DNA from: Saussurea involucrata
Taxonomy: Eukaryota > Streptophyta > Magnoliopsida > Asterales > Asteraceae
Assembly: GCA_033807775.1 (NCBI GenBank)
Contig: CM066317.1
Coordinates: 8,701,870 to 8,765,869 of the forward strand
DNA length: 64,000 bases
Direction: 5' to 3'
Position 1 is the stretch's first letter. Every line of letters starts with the position of its first letter. Both the position numbers and the translations under genes were made by a program. The notes under the pieces were generated by a model, which was given only the letters and a program-made list of their open reading frames with translations, did not search any database and was not told the DNA's origin. Positions 52,393-63,451 of this stretch are shown piece by piece.

Positions 52393-55300
52393 ATGGCTCA
52401 CAACTTCAGTCACTCCAATCCCACCTCAGTCGTTCTCAATGGGAACAACTACGTCCTGTGGCATCACCATATGTCCATTCTCCTCAAGTCTCATGGACTC
52501 TATACCTATGTCACTGGTACGTCTACCATTCTTGTTCAAGAGGAAAAGGAAAGTGCAGTCGACTTTGCAAAACGTATGAATGATTGGGACATCGCAAATG
52601 CTCGCATCCTCGGGTTCATAAACGCTTCTACCACTACTGAGATCAATCAGCAATTCCTTGGCTATACCACATCAAAAGGACTATGGGACTTTCTTGCAAA
52701 CAGGTACACTTCTACAGGCTTATCTCATCAATATCAACTGTGGACTACCTTCCAGAACAAAAGGCAACTGCCTGATCAGTCTATCAACTCCTACATCTCT
52801 GAGATGCAAGCTCTTAGAGATCATCTGAACCTGGGTGCACCTCAAATCTTTGATGAAACTGCTCGGAAGTTTACTGCTTACTTTAGCCAATTGCATTTGG
52901 TTACTATTCTCATGGGTCTCACTGATCGCTTTGAGAACGTTCGAGCCTTGCTTCTACATCGACATCCATTACCTACTCTTGAAGAAGCTATCACTGAACT
53001 GCTAAGTGAAGAAACTCGTCTTCAACAGCGTTTTCCACTACCATCAGATACTGTGCTCTACACTTCCAACTCAGGAAAACCAAAAGGTAAATGGGGCAAC
53101 AATGACCAGTCTAAATCTGCGGGAAAGGGGAACAACAGTGAATGCACATTCTGTCATTCTACTTCTCACCTTCTCCTCAACTATCCAGTTCGGAAATGTC
53201 GCTGGTGTGGGATCGTACACCCACGTCACTATGGGTCTGATTGCCCAAAACATACAAAGCACTCCAGTAATCAAAGGCAGCAGTCCCGAGTTCAATCAGT
53301 TGCTGGCTTCATCACTCAAGATTCTTCATCGCCAGCAGTTCCGACACAACATAGCAACAGCTCCACGCCTGACCTTATGGAACTCATGTGTCGAAATCAA
53401 GAGCTCATGGAGCAACTCATGACAGGTTCTATGGGTATGAATTCTCAATGCAATACCTCCGCATCAGGTAACCCTTGGCTATTTGACTCTGGTTGTTGTA
53501 ACCACATGACACCTAAGGCTGACGGCTTTGTCTCTAAACAAACTTCCAGCATGTTCTCCTCAGTCCGTACCGCTGATGAGACTCGTTTACCTGTATCTTT
53601 CAGTGGGACTGTATCTACCCCCAACATTCAATTATCTGATGTGCTGCATATTCCTAACTTATCTCTGAGCCTGATCTCAATTACACAGCTTATGGAAGCC
53701 GGTCTAATCGTTTTGTTTCATCCTTCTGGTTGTGTTGTGCAGGATCTAAAGACCAAGCAGATCCTTGGAGTAGGTCGTAACGTTGGTCGGATGGTTGAAG
53801 TGGTCTACCTCCGTCTCCCATTACCTTCATCAAACTTTGCGGCTTCAGTTTCTAGTACTCCTTCTTTTGAACTATGGCATGCGCGTCTAGGCCATTTATC
53901 TTTAGCTAGAATAAAAGTGTTAGCAAGTTCAGGGTTGTTAGGAAACACTTCCTCTGAAAATGTTTCTTGCTTATCTTGTCAACTTGGCAAACATCATGCT
54001 TTACCTTTTCAAACCAATGATTTTAAATCTGCTTCTCCTTTTGATCTTATTCATTCTGATGTATGGGGACCAGCACCACACCCATCTATGGGAGGTGCTC
54101 GATATTTTGTTATCTTTATCGATGATCACACACGTTTTACATGGATTTATCTCATGAAAAACCGCTCAGAGTTACCTAAAATTTATATCACCTTTGTTCG
54201 TATGATTCTAACCCAATTTTCCAAGCCTATAAAGGTTCTTCGAGCAGATAATGCTATGGAATATAAAGAATCGTCTCTTCTCTCTTTTCTTCAATCTCAG
54301 GGTACTCTTTCTTAGTACTCTTGTCCCGGCACCTCTCCACAAAATGGTCGTGCAGAACGCAAACACCGTCACATCCTTGACACTTTCCGTACTTTGTTAA
54401 TATCAGCCAAGTGTCCCGAACGCTTTTGGGGTGAAGCAGCCTTCACTGCTGTCTACACCATCAACCGACACTCGAATCCTATTCTCAATCAAAAGTCTCC
54501 GTATGAAGTACTCTATGGAGTCTCTCCTCCCTATGAACTACTCAAAGTGTGGGGTTGTGCTTTTTTGTTCAGCTGCAATCTCATGAACACACCAAACTTG
54601 AACCTCGTTCTCGTTTGTGCTGCTTCCTTGGTTATGGAATTGAACATAAAGGTTATCGTTGTTGGGATCCAGTCTCTAAGAGACTTCGTATATCCCGTCA
54701 TGTCACCTTCTGGGAACATCTTCCCTTCTCTACGGTGTCAAAATTTCAGGACACACCCACCCCTTCTACTTCTTTTTATTCACAGACACATCTATCTCAT
54801 TGGACTCACTCCAATTAGATCCCATACTCTCCTCACCATCTGATCCACCCTTTTCCGTCTCATCTCCACAGGAGCCTTCACCTGTCTCATCTGAGCCTTC
54901 ACCTGTCTTATCTGAGCCTTCATCTGTCCCATTTATGCCATCTGATCATGATCAATCATCTGCACCAACTCCAAGGACTACTTCTGAGCCATATGCTGAG
55001 TCTATGGATCCTAGCTCCTCTCAACCACAAGATGAAGTACGACGCTCCGATCGGGTAAGACAAGTTCCTCCTCACCTTCGTGATTATCATTGTTATGCCA
55101 CTTTGCTGTCCAATCATGAACCCACTTCCTACAAGGAAGCCGCTTCTAACCCTGTTTGGCAGCAAGTTATGACTGAGGAACTTCAGGCCCTTGACAAAGC
55201 AAATACATGGGAGTTTGTTCCTCTCCCACCGGGCAAGTCACCCATTGGTTGCAAATGGGTCTTCAAAGTCAAAACGAAGTCTGATGGCTCTATTGATCGT

Positions 55301-56650
55301 TACAAAGCACGTCTAGTGGCAAAAGGCTTCAATAAAGAATATGGCATTGACTACGAGGAAACGTTTGCTCCCGTGGCTCGGGTCACCTCGGTTCGTAGCC
55401 TTCTAGCCATCGCTGCCACCAAGAGATAGCCACTCTATCAGATGGATGTCAAGAATGCCTTTCTAAATGGTGATCTCGAAGAGGAAGTCTACATGAGACT
55501 CCCTCCAGGTGTGACATCCTGTCAGGGTCATGTATGTCGACTTCGAAAAGCCCTCTATAGCCTCAAACAAGCTCCTCGTGCTTGGTTTGAAAAATTTAGC
55601 AATACTGTCATCTCATTGGGGTTTTCTCCGAGTAATTATGATTCTGGCTTGTTTACTCGGACCACTGCTGCAGGTACTATCTTACTCCTACTGTATGTTG
55701 ATGATATGATCATTACCGGTAGTGACTTTGCAGGCATTACCCAGCTCAAACATTCCCTCAGCTCATGTTTTGAGATGAAAGATCTTGGTAAGCTCCATTA
55801 TTTTCTTGGTCTTGAAGTTCTATCAGACTCTTCCGGAATCTATCTCTGTCAAGCCAAGTACATTTCAGATCTACTGTCCAAAGCTGGGATTACAGACAAC
55901 AAGGTTGCCTCTACACCTATTGAGCAAAATCTGCATCTTGCTACCAATGCTGGAACCCCTCTACGGGATCCTACACGGTACCGTCAATTGGTTGGATCTC
56001 TGGTCTACCTGACCGTTACTCGACCAGATCTTGCCTATGCAGTTCATATAGTTAGCCAGTTCATGGCTGCTCCATGCTCAGATCACTATGCCGCTGCTCT
56101 TCGTATACTTCGGTACCTCAAAGGGACAATGTTTCATGGGCTTCACTTCTCAGCCACATCATCCTTAACTTTTCGTGCCTTCTCAGATGCTGACTGGGAT
56201 GGTGACATAACAGACCGTCGTTCCACCACCGGCTATTGTTTCTTCCTTGAGGACTCTCTTATCTCCTGGCGCAGCAAGAAACAATCGCTGACATCTCGGT
56301 CCAGTACTGAAGTGGAATATAGAGCCTTAGCTGACACTACACAAGAACTCGTATGGCTACGCTGGCTACTATCTGATATGGGTGCTCATCAATTTTCCCC
56401 AACACCATTATGATGTGACAACAATAGTGCTATTCAGATTGCTCACAATGATGTCTTTCATGAGCGTACAAAGCACATCGAGATTGACTGTCATTTCACT
56501 CGTCAACATGTTTTCTTCGCAAGACGGTTAAACTTCTTCCAATCTCAACCATTGATCAGACTGCAGGTATCTTCACCAAAGCTCATCTTCCAGAGCGTTT
56601 TCGGGCTCTTGTTTCCAAACTCAATTTGGCTCATTCTTCCCCTACTTGAG
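52393..56650 (+). pseudogene. Copia gag-pol polyprotein, broken
   Basis: The likely start is MAHNFSHSNP at 52393. In order: gag (UBN2-like) to about 53050; a cysteine-rich stretch (CTFCHSTSH, CRWCGIVHPRHYGSDC); protease with WLFDSGCCNHMT; pre-integrase LWHARLGHLS; integrase core with HSDVWGPAP and FIDDHTRFTW; reverse transcriptase with YKARLVAKGF and YVDDMIITGSD; RNase H with DADWDGDITDRRSTTGY. Breaks seen: in-frame TAG at 54313-54315, TAG at 55427-55429 and TGA at about 56411; frame changes near 54555-54570, near 54795 and near 56520. At least six lesions, so the copy is dead. Confidence 0.92.
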
Positions 56651-56662
56651 TTTGAGGGGGGG

Positions 56663-56863
56663 TGTTAGAGTATTATTGTTAATATGTATAGTTCAGGGTC
56701 CTTTCTGTAATTATGTGTAACTTACCTTGTATAAATAGATCTCTTAGGGTTCATTATTAGGTTAGACTCTCTTTTGTAATTCTCTCTCAATATATGAAAG
56801 TCGGCCGATTCAGTCATCTCAAGTATGTCTCTCAATCTATCAATTGACTCTCCATTTCTAACA
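56663..56863 (+). repeat. 3' LTR of the Copia element
   Basis: 201 bp, from TGTTAGAGTATT to TTTCTAACA, directly after a purine tract. Confidence 0.94.
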
Positions 56864-57051
56864 AAAACAAACGGTATAAACGTATAAATGTCTAAACGAT
56901 TCAGACTTCAGACGTATTTCAGACTTAATCTTTCAATTTTTTTAATGGTATGACGTGTTAAATTTTGTTAAGGTTTTTTTGTTTAGCAATGTGAAAATCC
57001 ATTATTACTACAGTTCTCACTCTTTTGTGGTTTTCATTTGACAATGCTTAT

Positions 57052-57175
57052 CACTACAAAATAGATAACCAATTCCGGAAGTTAACGGAATTTGACTTTT
57101 TTTAATTTTTGTCGGAAATCCGTCGGAAAGGTTTTGAAGGAAAATTTGCCGGATTTGTCTGTTTGTTTAGTAGTG
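57052..57175. mobile_element. Short CACTA-type MITE
   Basis: 124 bp, CACTACAAAATAGA to GTTTAGTAGTG, flanked by TAT on both sides (57049-57051, 57176-57178). The interior repeats CGGAA/TTCCG motifs. Confidence 0.78.
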
Positions 57176-57178
57176 TAT

Positions 57179-57808
57179 CTATATATATACACACACACAT
57201 ACATAGAAACTTAAATAAGAGCTAGCATCTTGCTTTTTAACCGTGTGTGTCCGGATCAACTTGTTCACATCTCACTAATCCCATAAAATTTTGAAGATAA
57301 ACAAATGTAAAATTCTCAATAACCCAAGAAATTAAGACTCGTTCAATTGACTAGCATATTGGATCTTGGTGCAATGTATTTTGATCTATCTACGTGATTT
57401 AGCATACAATTTCATTTACTTTAAATTTCGGTATAGGACTTTAAAAACATATTCAATTTCGATCATAGGCTTAGTTTTTTAAAGAAGAATCGGGTCTAAA
57501 GTTCGATTCCCATCGTGTCCTGAAAGATACTTTGGATGTGTAATATGACACTGATTATGCCGTATTAAATACACATAATGGGAAAAACACAATTGTAATA
57601 ATTAAAACTTGATACGGTACATAATATTAATTCGGATATGTTTTTATTATTTATAGTGGTACGTATTTTTAATTATTTAAGAAAGTAATAGATAAATAAA
57701 AGTAAAATGATAATATATAAATAATATTATTTGATAATTAATTTACTTACAATTATCATCAAATTGATTTTTTGATCTTTAAATAGTTATATCGGTATAA
57801 GTAAAAAC
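57179..57808. other. AT-rich intergenic sequence, no gene seen
   Basis: No gene and no recognisable element. Confidence 0.45.

Positions 57809-57872
<64 letters not shown>
57809..57872. repeat. (TA)n microsatellite, about 32 units
   Basis: Uninterrupted TA run. On its right side begins a GAGAACCGTAA / TTACGGTTCTC element (about 57873-58100), which ends at a second TA run near 58105. This resembles the TA-bordered MITE in the ClpC intron. Confidence 0.9.
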
Positions 57873-57876
<4 letters not shown>

Positions 57877-58126
57877 ACAGTAATCGAATGAGAACCGTAA
57901 AAAGGTTGAGAACCATGAAACTGATCTAAACCATTAATTGATTTAATCTATTACGGCTTAGATGGGTTCTTACGGTTCTCAATCTTTTAATTATAACCAT
58001 GTGATCAAAAGTTTAACTATAACCATGGGATCAAAACCAAATTATGACTTAGATCGGTTCTCATGATCCTCAATTTTTTTTGGTTCTTAAATGATTTAAC
58101 CCATATATATATATATATATATATGG

Positions 58127-58345
58127 TAAAATTCAGGGGAAAATCGAGGGAAAATGAAAATCTAAGTAACGTCTTAGTAACCGTTCATTTGAACGGTATG
58201 TAAATATATATACAACATATACATAACATGCACAAGTGCATAAAAATTAAACAACAACTTCAGTTAATTATTTGGAGTATACATTGTCCAGATGAATGGT
58301 TACGTTTCTCATTTTATTTTTATTTTTATTTTTCAGTTTACCCGT
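58127..58345. mobile_element. Diverged copy of the MITE found upstream of the LOB-domain gene
   Basis: It shares GAACGGTATG, GCACAAGTGCATA and a CCAGATGAATGG-like segment with 48862-49350. It lies between a TA run and a CT run (58359-58400). Confidence 0.55.
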
Positions 58346-58364
58346 GAAACCTCCTCTCTCTCTT

Positions 58365-58400
<36 letters not shown>

Positions 58401-58405
<5 letters not shown>

Positions 58406-59294
58406 ATATATATCTAATAAAAATAGATTTATTATAATTTGAAGTAGTGATAATCACATAATTATTGTAAAAATGCACATCCTAATATCGTTGCAAAAAA
58501 AACATCTTGCATAAACTCCAAGGGCAAACTTATTAGAACTTTAGAAGCTGACAGGTTCCGTACACCTACTCACTCAATTATTGTAAGAGAAAAAATAGAC
58601 GTTTGTAAGGTGCATTCGGTTGATTTTAAGGGTCTTCTTAAATACTTTGAAATCATATTTATAATAGGAGTTAAACACATGTCGGGTACCCGTTCCAACG
58701 AGTAAAGTTTTCATCTCTAATTATCACTCCACATACAAGAGGTCACCAATTCGAATTTTATTTCAAATGAAAGTTTAATTTTTTATCTTTTGATTTAAGC
58801 TTCACGCCCAGTCCAACGCATTAACTCAAACTTGCAATGATCTATTTTTCTTCTCAATGTCATTCATCTTAAAAATATGTCGTTTGTTATCTAATATTCA
58901 AAGAAACATATATAATTTAAGATCAAAGTCTATTTCATTTGCAAGAATGTATTTATACTCCAAATCGATACACTTGACTTTTTCATAGATCAAATTATGA
59001 TTTTACAGACATTTAATCTACGTTAAAAGGTGCGTCTGTTCAAACAAATATATGATCACTCCGCCACTCAAGAGCAATATGATTAACTAATAAATTATAG
59101 AATATCATATAAAATATAAAAAGGGAATGTAATATACATAAAAACAAATGCTAATTACACGCCGCAGAATCATATCATATCTATGTTATTTTATCGTCAT
59201 TAATTTTATGTTTAACAAGTTGACCAGAATATTTTAGGTTCAAATTCATGATATTCTTCAATTAAAGTAAATTAAATCAATTATTTATAAGACA
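58401..59294. other. AT-rich intergenic sequence, no gene seen
   Basis: No supported gene, RNA or mobile element. Confidence 0.45.
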
Positions 59295-59303
59295 ATTGGA
59301 TTA

Positions 59304-59589
59304 GAGTGAATTACACCGGTGGTTCCTATGGTTTACCCAAAATTTGGATTTGGTCCTTAAAGTACATTAACTACGGTAGTGGTCCTTGACTTTTTGATTT
59401 ACTTTCACTCATGGTCCTCCTATGTTTAACATAGAAGGATCATGAGTGAAAGTAAATTAAACATAGGAGAATCATGAGTGAAAGTAAATTAAATAATTAG
59501 GGACTATCATTGTAGTCCGTAGATAGTATTCTTTAGGGATCAAATCCAAAATTTAGATAAACCACATGGACCACCGGTGTAATTCACTC
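59304..59589. mobile_element. Mutator-like MITE, 286 bp
   Basis: Ends GAGTGAATTACACCGGTGGT and the inverse ACCACCGGTGTAATTCACTC, flanked by a perfect 9-bp ATTGGATTA (59295-59303, 59590-59598). A 45-bp segment with CATGAGTGAAAGTAAATTAA is duplicated in tandem in the middle. Confidence 0.92.
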
Positions 59590-59652
59590 ATTGGATTATT
59601 GTTGTTAAATTTATTTATACCTATCCCCTTCCCCACATACATGTAAATTTTA

Positions 59653-59862
59653 AATTTGATGTCTCTAGCGTGTAGCTCAGTTGGCAAAAGAGTGTGATGA
59701 CTTTGCTCAAATACGTAACAGGTCCTGGGTTCGATCCCAGACCCCTCCACTAGCCTCAGCCGCTGAGTAAGCCAAAAAATGTCTCCTCACATTGGTGTCC
59801 TTGGAGGCAGGTTCCGTGTGGGGTCGGTTAGGGTTGCCGGTAATCAACTTTTTGCCCAAATG
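59653..59862 (+). mobile_element. tRNA-derived SINE
   Basis: A box TAGCTCAGTTGGCAAAAG (from 59673) and B box GGGTTCGATCCCA (59727-59739), as in a tRNA. The acceptor and anticodon stems do not close, and 120 bases of unrelated sequence follow to a T-rich end. Flanking repeats CATGTAAATTTTA (59640-59652, 59863-59875) are perfect. Not a tRNA gene. Confidence 0.88.
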
Positions 59863-60172
59863 CATGTAAATTTTATATATTTTGAATAATTGATAATCAT
59901 TTTATTTAATAAATAATACAACCAATCAACTAATCAAAAGTTCAAGGCCGGATCATATCTAAATCGATATTATTCTCATAGATATTTAACATTTACTAGA
60001 TCTTCCTTGATGATTCTAACGCACATGTACATGAATGTGTAAATCATAATATATTCTTCTTACATTAATTTATTTTTTATTTAATAGTCTTATTCATATA
60101 ATTAAAAAAACGTTATTCTTGTGAACCTAAAAAGGAATTGATGCTAGCATATACTTTTCTCCTTCCAAACTA

Positions 60173-60458
60173 AGGGGTTGTTTGGCGGTTGTTGAATGGT
60201 TTAGTACATAATGATTAAGTGGTCAGAATGATTAAGAGACTTTTATGATACAGTGCAAAATGAAATATGGTTATTTGATAATGGTTTGGAATAAAATTAG
60301 GGTGTTGAATGGTTAAGAGAGATCCAAGATGCTAAATCATTCAGAGGGTTTTGAAACCATTAATAGACAGACTTTTTTGTTGTCAAACAAGATTCAACTC
60401 TGAACGATTCAAAGGTTGCCTCTTAATGGAACTACTAAGAGGTAAACAAACAGCCCCT
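60173..60458 (+). mobile_element. hAT-like MITE, copy 1
   Basis: AGGGGTTGTTTGG at the left and AAACAAACAGCCCCT at the right are inverse. The interior has GAATGGTTAAGAG and CATTCAGAGGGTTTTG. The sequence is the inverse complement of 61390-61648. Confidence 0.82.
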
Positions 60459-61389
60459 AAATGTTTACAATAAACAAGATACAATTTTAAAAAATGTGTA
60501 ATTATTATAGTTTTTAATTAATAAAAGTACAATTTTACTCTTGATTATAGGGAGAGAAATTTTATTCATCACATAATTAAAGTTAAATTGAGAAAATAGA
60601 CATTTCTTTTTGTATGTGAAAACTTATTTTGTGACAAACTAAAATATTAATGTACTTCTTCTTAAGACGGAGATGATGCTATCTTTTATATTTTTGCTAT
60701 AGAAATTATAATACTTAATGATCGATTTATATATACATATTATTTTTTATATATTGCACGTAGTTTAAACTTTACAAGCGTCCTCTTGTTTTTATTCTTT
60801 AATTAGATGCAAAATAATCGGATTATTTCGATATAGTTGTAAAAAACGCTTTAACATGAAAAGGCTTGATATGAGAAAGAAACACGACTTTAGTGTTAGA
60901 ATGTATTTTCCCAAAGTGGAGGGACTAATTAGGAAACAATTCAACTATGTTCAAAATTGTACGTGAGCTCGATAGTCACAAGAAATCAGCCATGGCAACA
61001 GTCGGTCGGAGATGGTTAAATGGGCAATCGAGGATCAAAATGAAGGAAGTAGTTTATCATTTCATTTTATTGAGCAAAAAGCAATCCGATAGAAAAAGAG
61101 CAAGGAGAGAAAACGGAAGGATTCCAAGTAGAAAAAGCAGAGAAGCTTCGTGTAAATAAGAAGGAAATCAACAAAACTACGGTAATAATGCTATTTCAAG
61201 CCACGCGTTTATGGTAATTCGTTAGTAATGTACGATAATATGGAATTTAGTTGCATGAAAGTGGTAATAAGACTTCGAATTTCAAGAAATGAATTAAGTA
61301 GAGGGAGAATGATCAATGTTCAAAGTGTGATGAGTAGTATTTTGCATGAATTGGCTTATGAATCGATGGTTTAAGTGATGATTTGCTTA
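60459..61389. other. Intergenic sequence between two inverted MITE copies
   Basis: No gene supported. A 70-codon plus-strand frame at 60947-61159 is lysine/arginine-rich, has no recognisable domain and no splice context, and I do not call it. Confidence 0.45.
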
Positions 61390-61648
61390 AGGGGCTGTTC
61401 CATTAAGAGGTAACCTCTGAATCGTTCAGAGGTGAATCTTGTTTAGCAAAAAAAAAAGTCTGTCTCTTAATGGTTCCAAAACCCTCTTAATGATTTAGCA
61501 TCTTGGGTCACTCTTAACCATTCAGCACCTTGATCTCATTCTAAACAAATACCAAACAACCATATTTCATTTTGCACTATATATTATAAAAGTCTCTTAA
61601 CCATTCTGCACCTCTTAATCATTCAGCAGCAACGGCCAAACAGCCCCT
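61390..61648 (-). mobile_element. hAT-like MITE, copy 2 (inverted)
   Basis: AGGGGCTGTTCCATTAAGAGG to CAAACAGCCCCT. Over most of its length it is the inverse complement of 60173-60458, with small gaps. Confidence 0.82.
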
Positions 61649-62284
61649 AATTATTCATGTTAATTATAAGATTTTAATGTAAAAAATAATCATGAAAAAG
61701 GCTTAAAATGCCCTAAAACATCTTGAAATGGCAACCATATCGAACGGATTGAGAAGCTAGGTTTGTACATTGTCAAGAGTTGTTTGAGAGGCCGGAAAGA
61801 TTAGCGCGGGTCTGTGTGACTCCTTCAACTAAATCAAACTTTTGGGTTTGTTAGAATTAATTCGTTTGGGGTATGTTTTCAATTTTTGTAACAAAGGAGA
61901 TCATATAACTTATATACTGAACAAACAAATCAGTTATTTGTCATTATTTTCATTGTTGTTTGTCTAAGTCTAACCATCCTTTGATGGAGGTTAAAGATGT
62001 GCTTTGTTAATCGATGCCGTTAAAGATGAGCTTTGTGTGTAATCCAATAGCCGGAGAAGAAGGAAGGGGCGGTCGGAGAAGTCACGGGGAAAGGGATCGA
62101 GGAGAGAAAAGGATTTCTTTGAAATGCAACCTACACTTATATATAAGCTATATGAATGCGCACGTGCCACCGTATTGTTTCTCCGCCGTAAGGTAAAAAA
62201 AATTAGGTTCGTGAAAGGTGCAACCGTATCAATTTGATTTATGTCACCATATTTATTTTGAAACTACAATAAGGACACAAGTTT
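61649..62284. other. Intergenic sequence, no gene seen
   Basis: A 60-codon frame (62014-62196) is Gly/Arg-rich at its start but matches no family I know and lacks support. Confidence 0.45.
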
Positions 62285-62380
62285 CCTTTGGTAAGATTTT
62301 TGGTCCACGTTATGTTCAATCGGTTAGGAAAGTGATATCGGTAGACACTTACTCGATAATAGTTTAGTAAACGGCCCTAA
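62285..62380. mobile_element. Right half of a CTTACC/GGTAAG MITE
   Basis: GGTAAGATTTTTGGTCC to TTTAGTAAACGGCCCTAA corresponds to the right part of the complete copy that follows immediately. Confidence 0.65.
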
Positions 62381-62596
62381 GGGGCCGTTTACCTAAAACT
62401 TACCCGGTAAGCGCTTACCGGTGATAGTCAACACTTCACTTAACTTACCTGGTAAGATTTTCTCACTTACTGGGTAAGACTCTTGGTCCTTGTCATTGCT
62501 CTTACCGGGTAAGATTCTCAATTTTTGTCATGTTTATTCGATAAGGTGAAGTGAGCGGGTAAGCACTTACCGGGTAAGCGTTTAGTAAACGGCCCC
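62381..62596. mobile_element. CTTACC/GGTAAG MITE, complete copy
   Basis: 216 bp, GGGGCCGTTTACC to AGTAAACGGCCCC, inverse ends. The interior is made of CTTACCGGGTAAG palindromes. This is the best-preserved of the copies in the window. Confidence 0.82.
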
Positions 62597-63451
62597 TAAG
62601 TGTATACATTATTTTAATTTATCCTAAAATAAGTGTCTATTTTTAAAAGTAAAATGCCTATTTTTCTATTATACATTTCATTATGAGATGAATAAATTTT
62701 ATCTCTCTCTATATAACTACGAGTAAAGTTTGTTGGAACTTTGTTAAATAAAGAAAAAACCTATCCTATATATGAGCCAAGATAAAAAGAAATTCACTTA
62801 ATAAACTTCAACCTTTGATCATTAAATGAATCATTTAAGAGCTTGGACTTTAGTGTGTGGATGTTCTTGGTGAACTCCCTTTGACATAAATATAGAGGCA
62901 AAACAGTGTTGAATGCGCTTTAGACATTGGATCTTTGATGGTGTACGTTTGAAATAGAACCATATGTGGGTTTAATGCGGCTAAAGTTGCTTCAGGGTCG
63001 CTTTAGATACCTGAGGATTTCGTACAACAAAGCTAGCCTAACACGAGTTCCATGCGAATTTTTGTGGTTGATTCAAAATCGGTGGTGAAGCAATAATGAG
63101 ATGTACCGAGATAGAACGGATCAATTTCTGTGAGAAACGCAATTCATTGATGGGTGTGAGGTTGAAAGTGATCGATACCCCAAATACCTTCTTACACTTC
63201 TCATCTTAACTTTTTTTTTCCAACACTATTTAATAAATAGATAGGTGTCCATTACAAAATTATATTTTCATGGTATAAAGTTAATATTTTATATATAAAT
63301 GTCTTTCTTTCGACCCTACTAAAAGAATTGGCCCCTACAGATTCTAAATATTATTTTTCATATATAAATGCCTTATTTTTAAATTTATAGACCTTTTTAA
63401 TTGAATTTATATTATGTTAGTTAAACTTTGACATGTGTATAAAATGTAATA
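62597..63451. other. Intergenic sequence, no gene seen
   Basis: AT-rich. Only short frames and no recognisable element up to the LTR start. Confidence 0.45.

Larger units (their letters stand above)
51712..56863 (+). mobile_element. Copia LTR retrotransposon with full layout but broken polyprotein
   Basis: LTRs 51712-51907 (196 bp) and 56663-56863 (201 bp) are about 97% alike apart from a 5-bp gap near the start. A perfect AAAAC repeat flanks the element (51707-51711, 56864-56868). A tRNA-Met primer site (TGGTATCAGAGC, 51908) and a purine tract (TTTGAGGGGGGG, near 56651) are present. Gag, protease, integrase, reverse transcriptase and RNase H occur in Copia order. Short LTRs suggest the Ale/Retrofit side of Copia, which I hold loosely. 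Confidence 0.94.

Noticed and set aside
59668..59755. Possible tRNA gene
   Set aside because: A and B boxes are present, but the acceptor and anticodon stems do not pair and the segment is flanked by a 13-bp duplication, so it is a SINE.
60947..61159. Lys/Arg-rich 70-codon frame
   Set aside because: No similarity to any family I know, no promoter or splice context, and a length within chance expectation.
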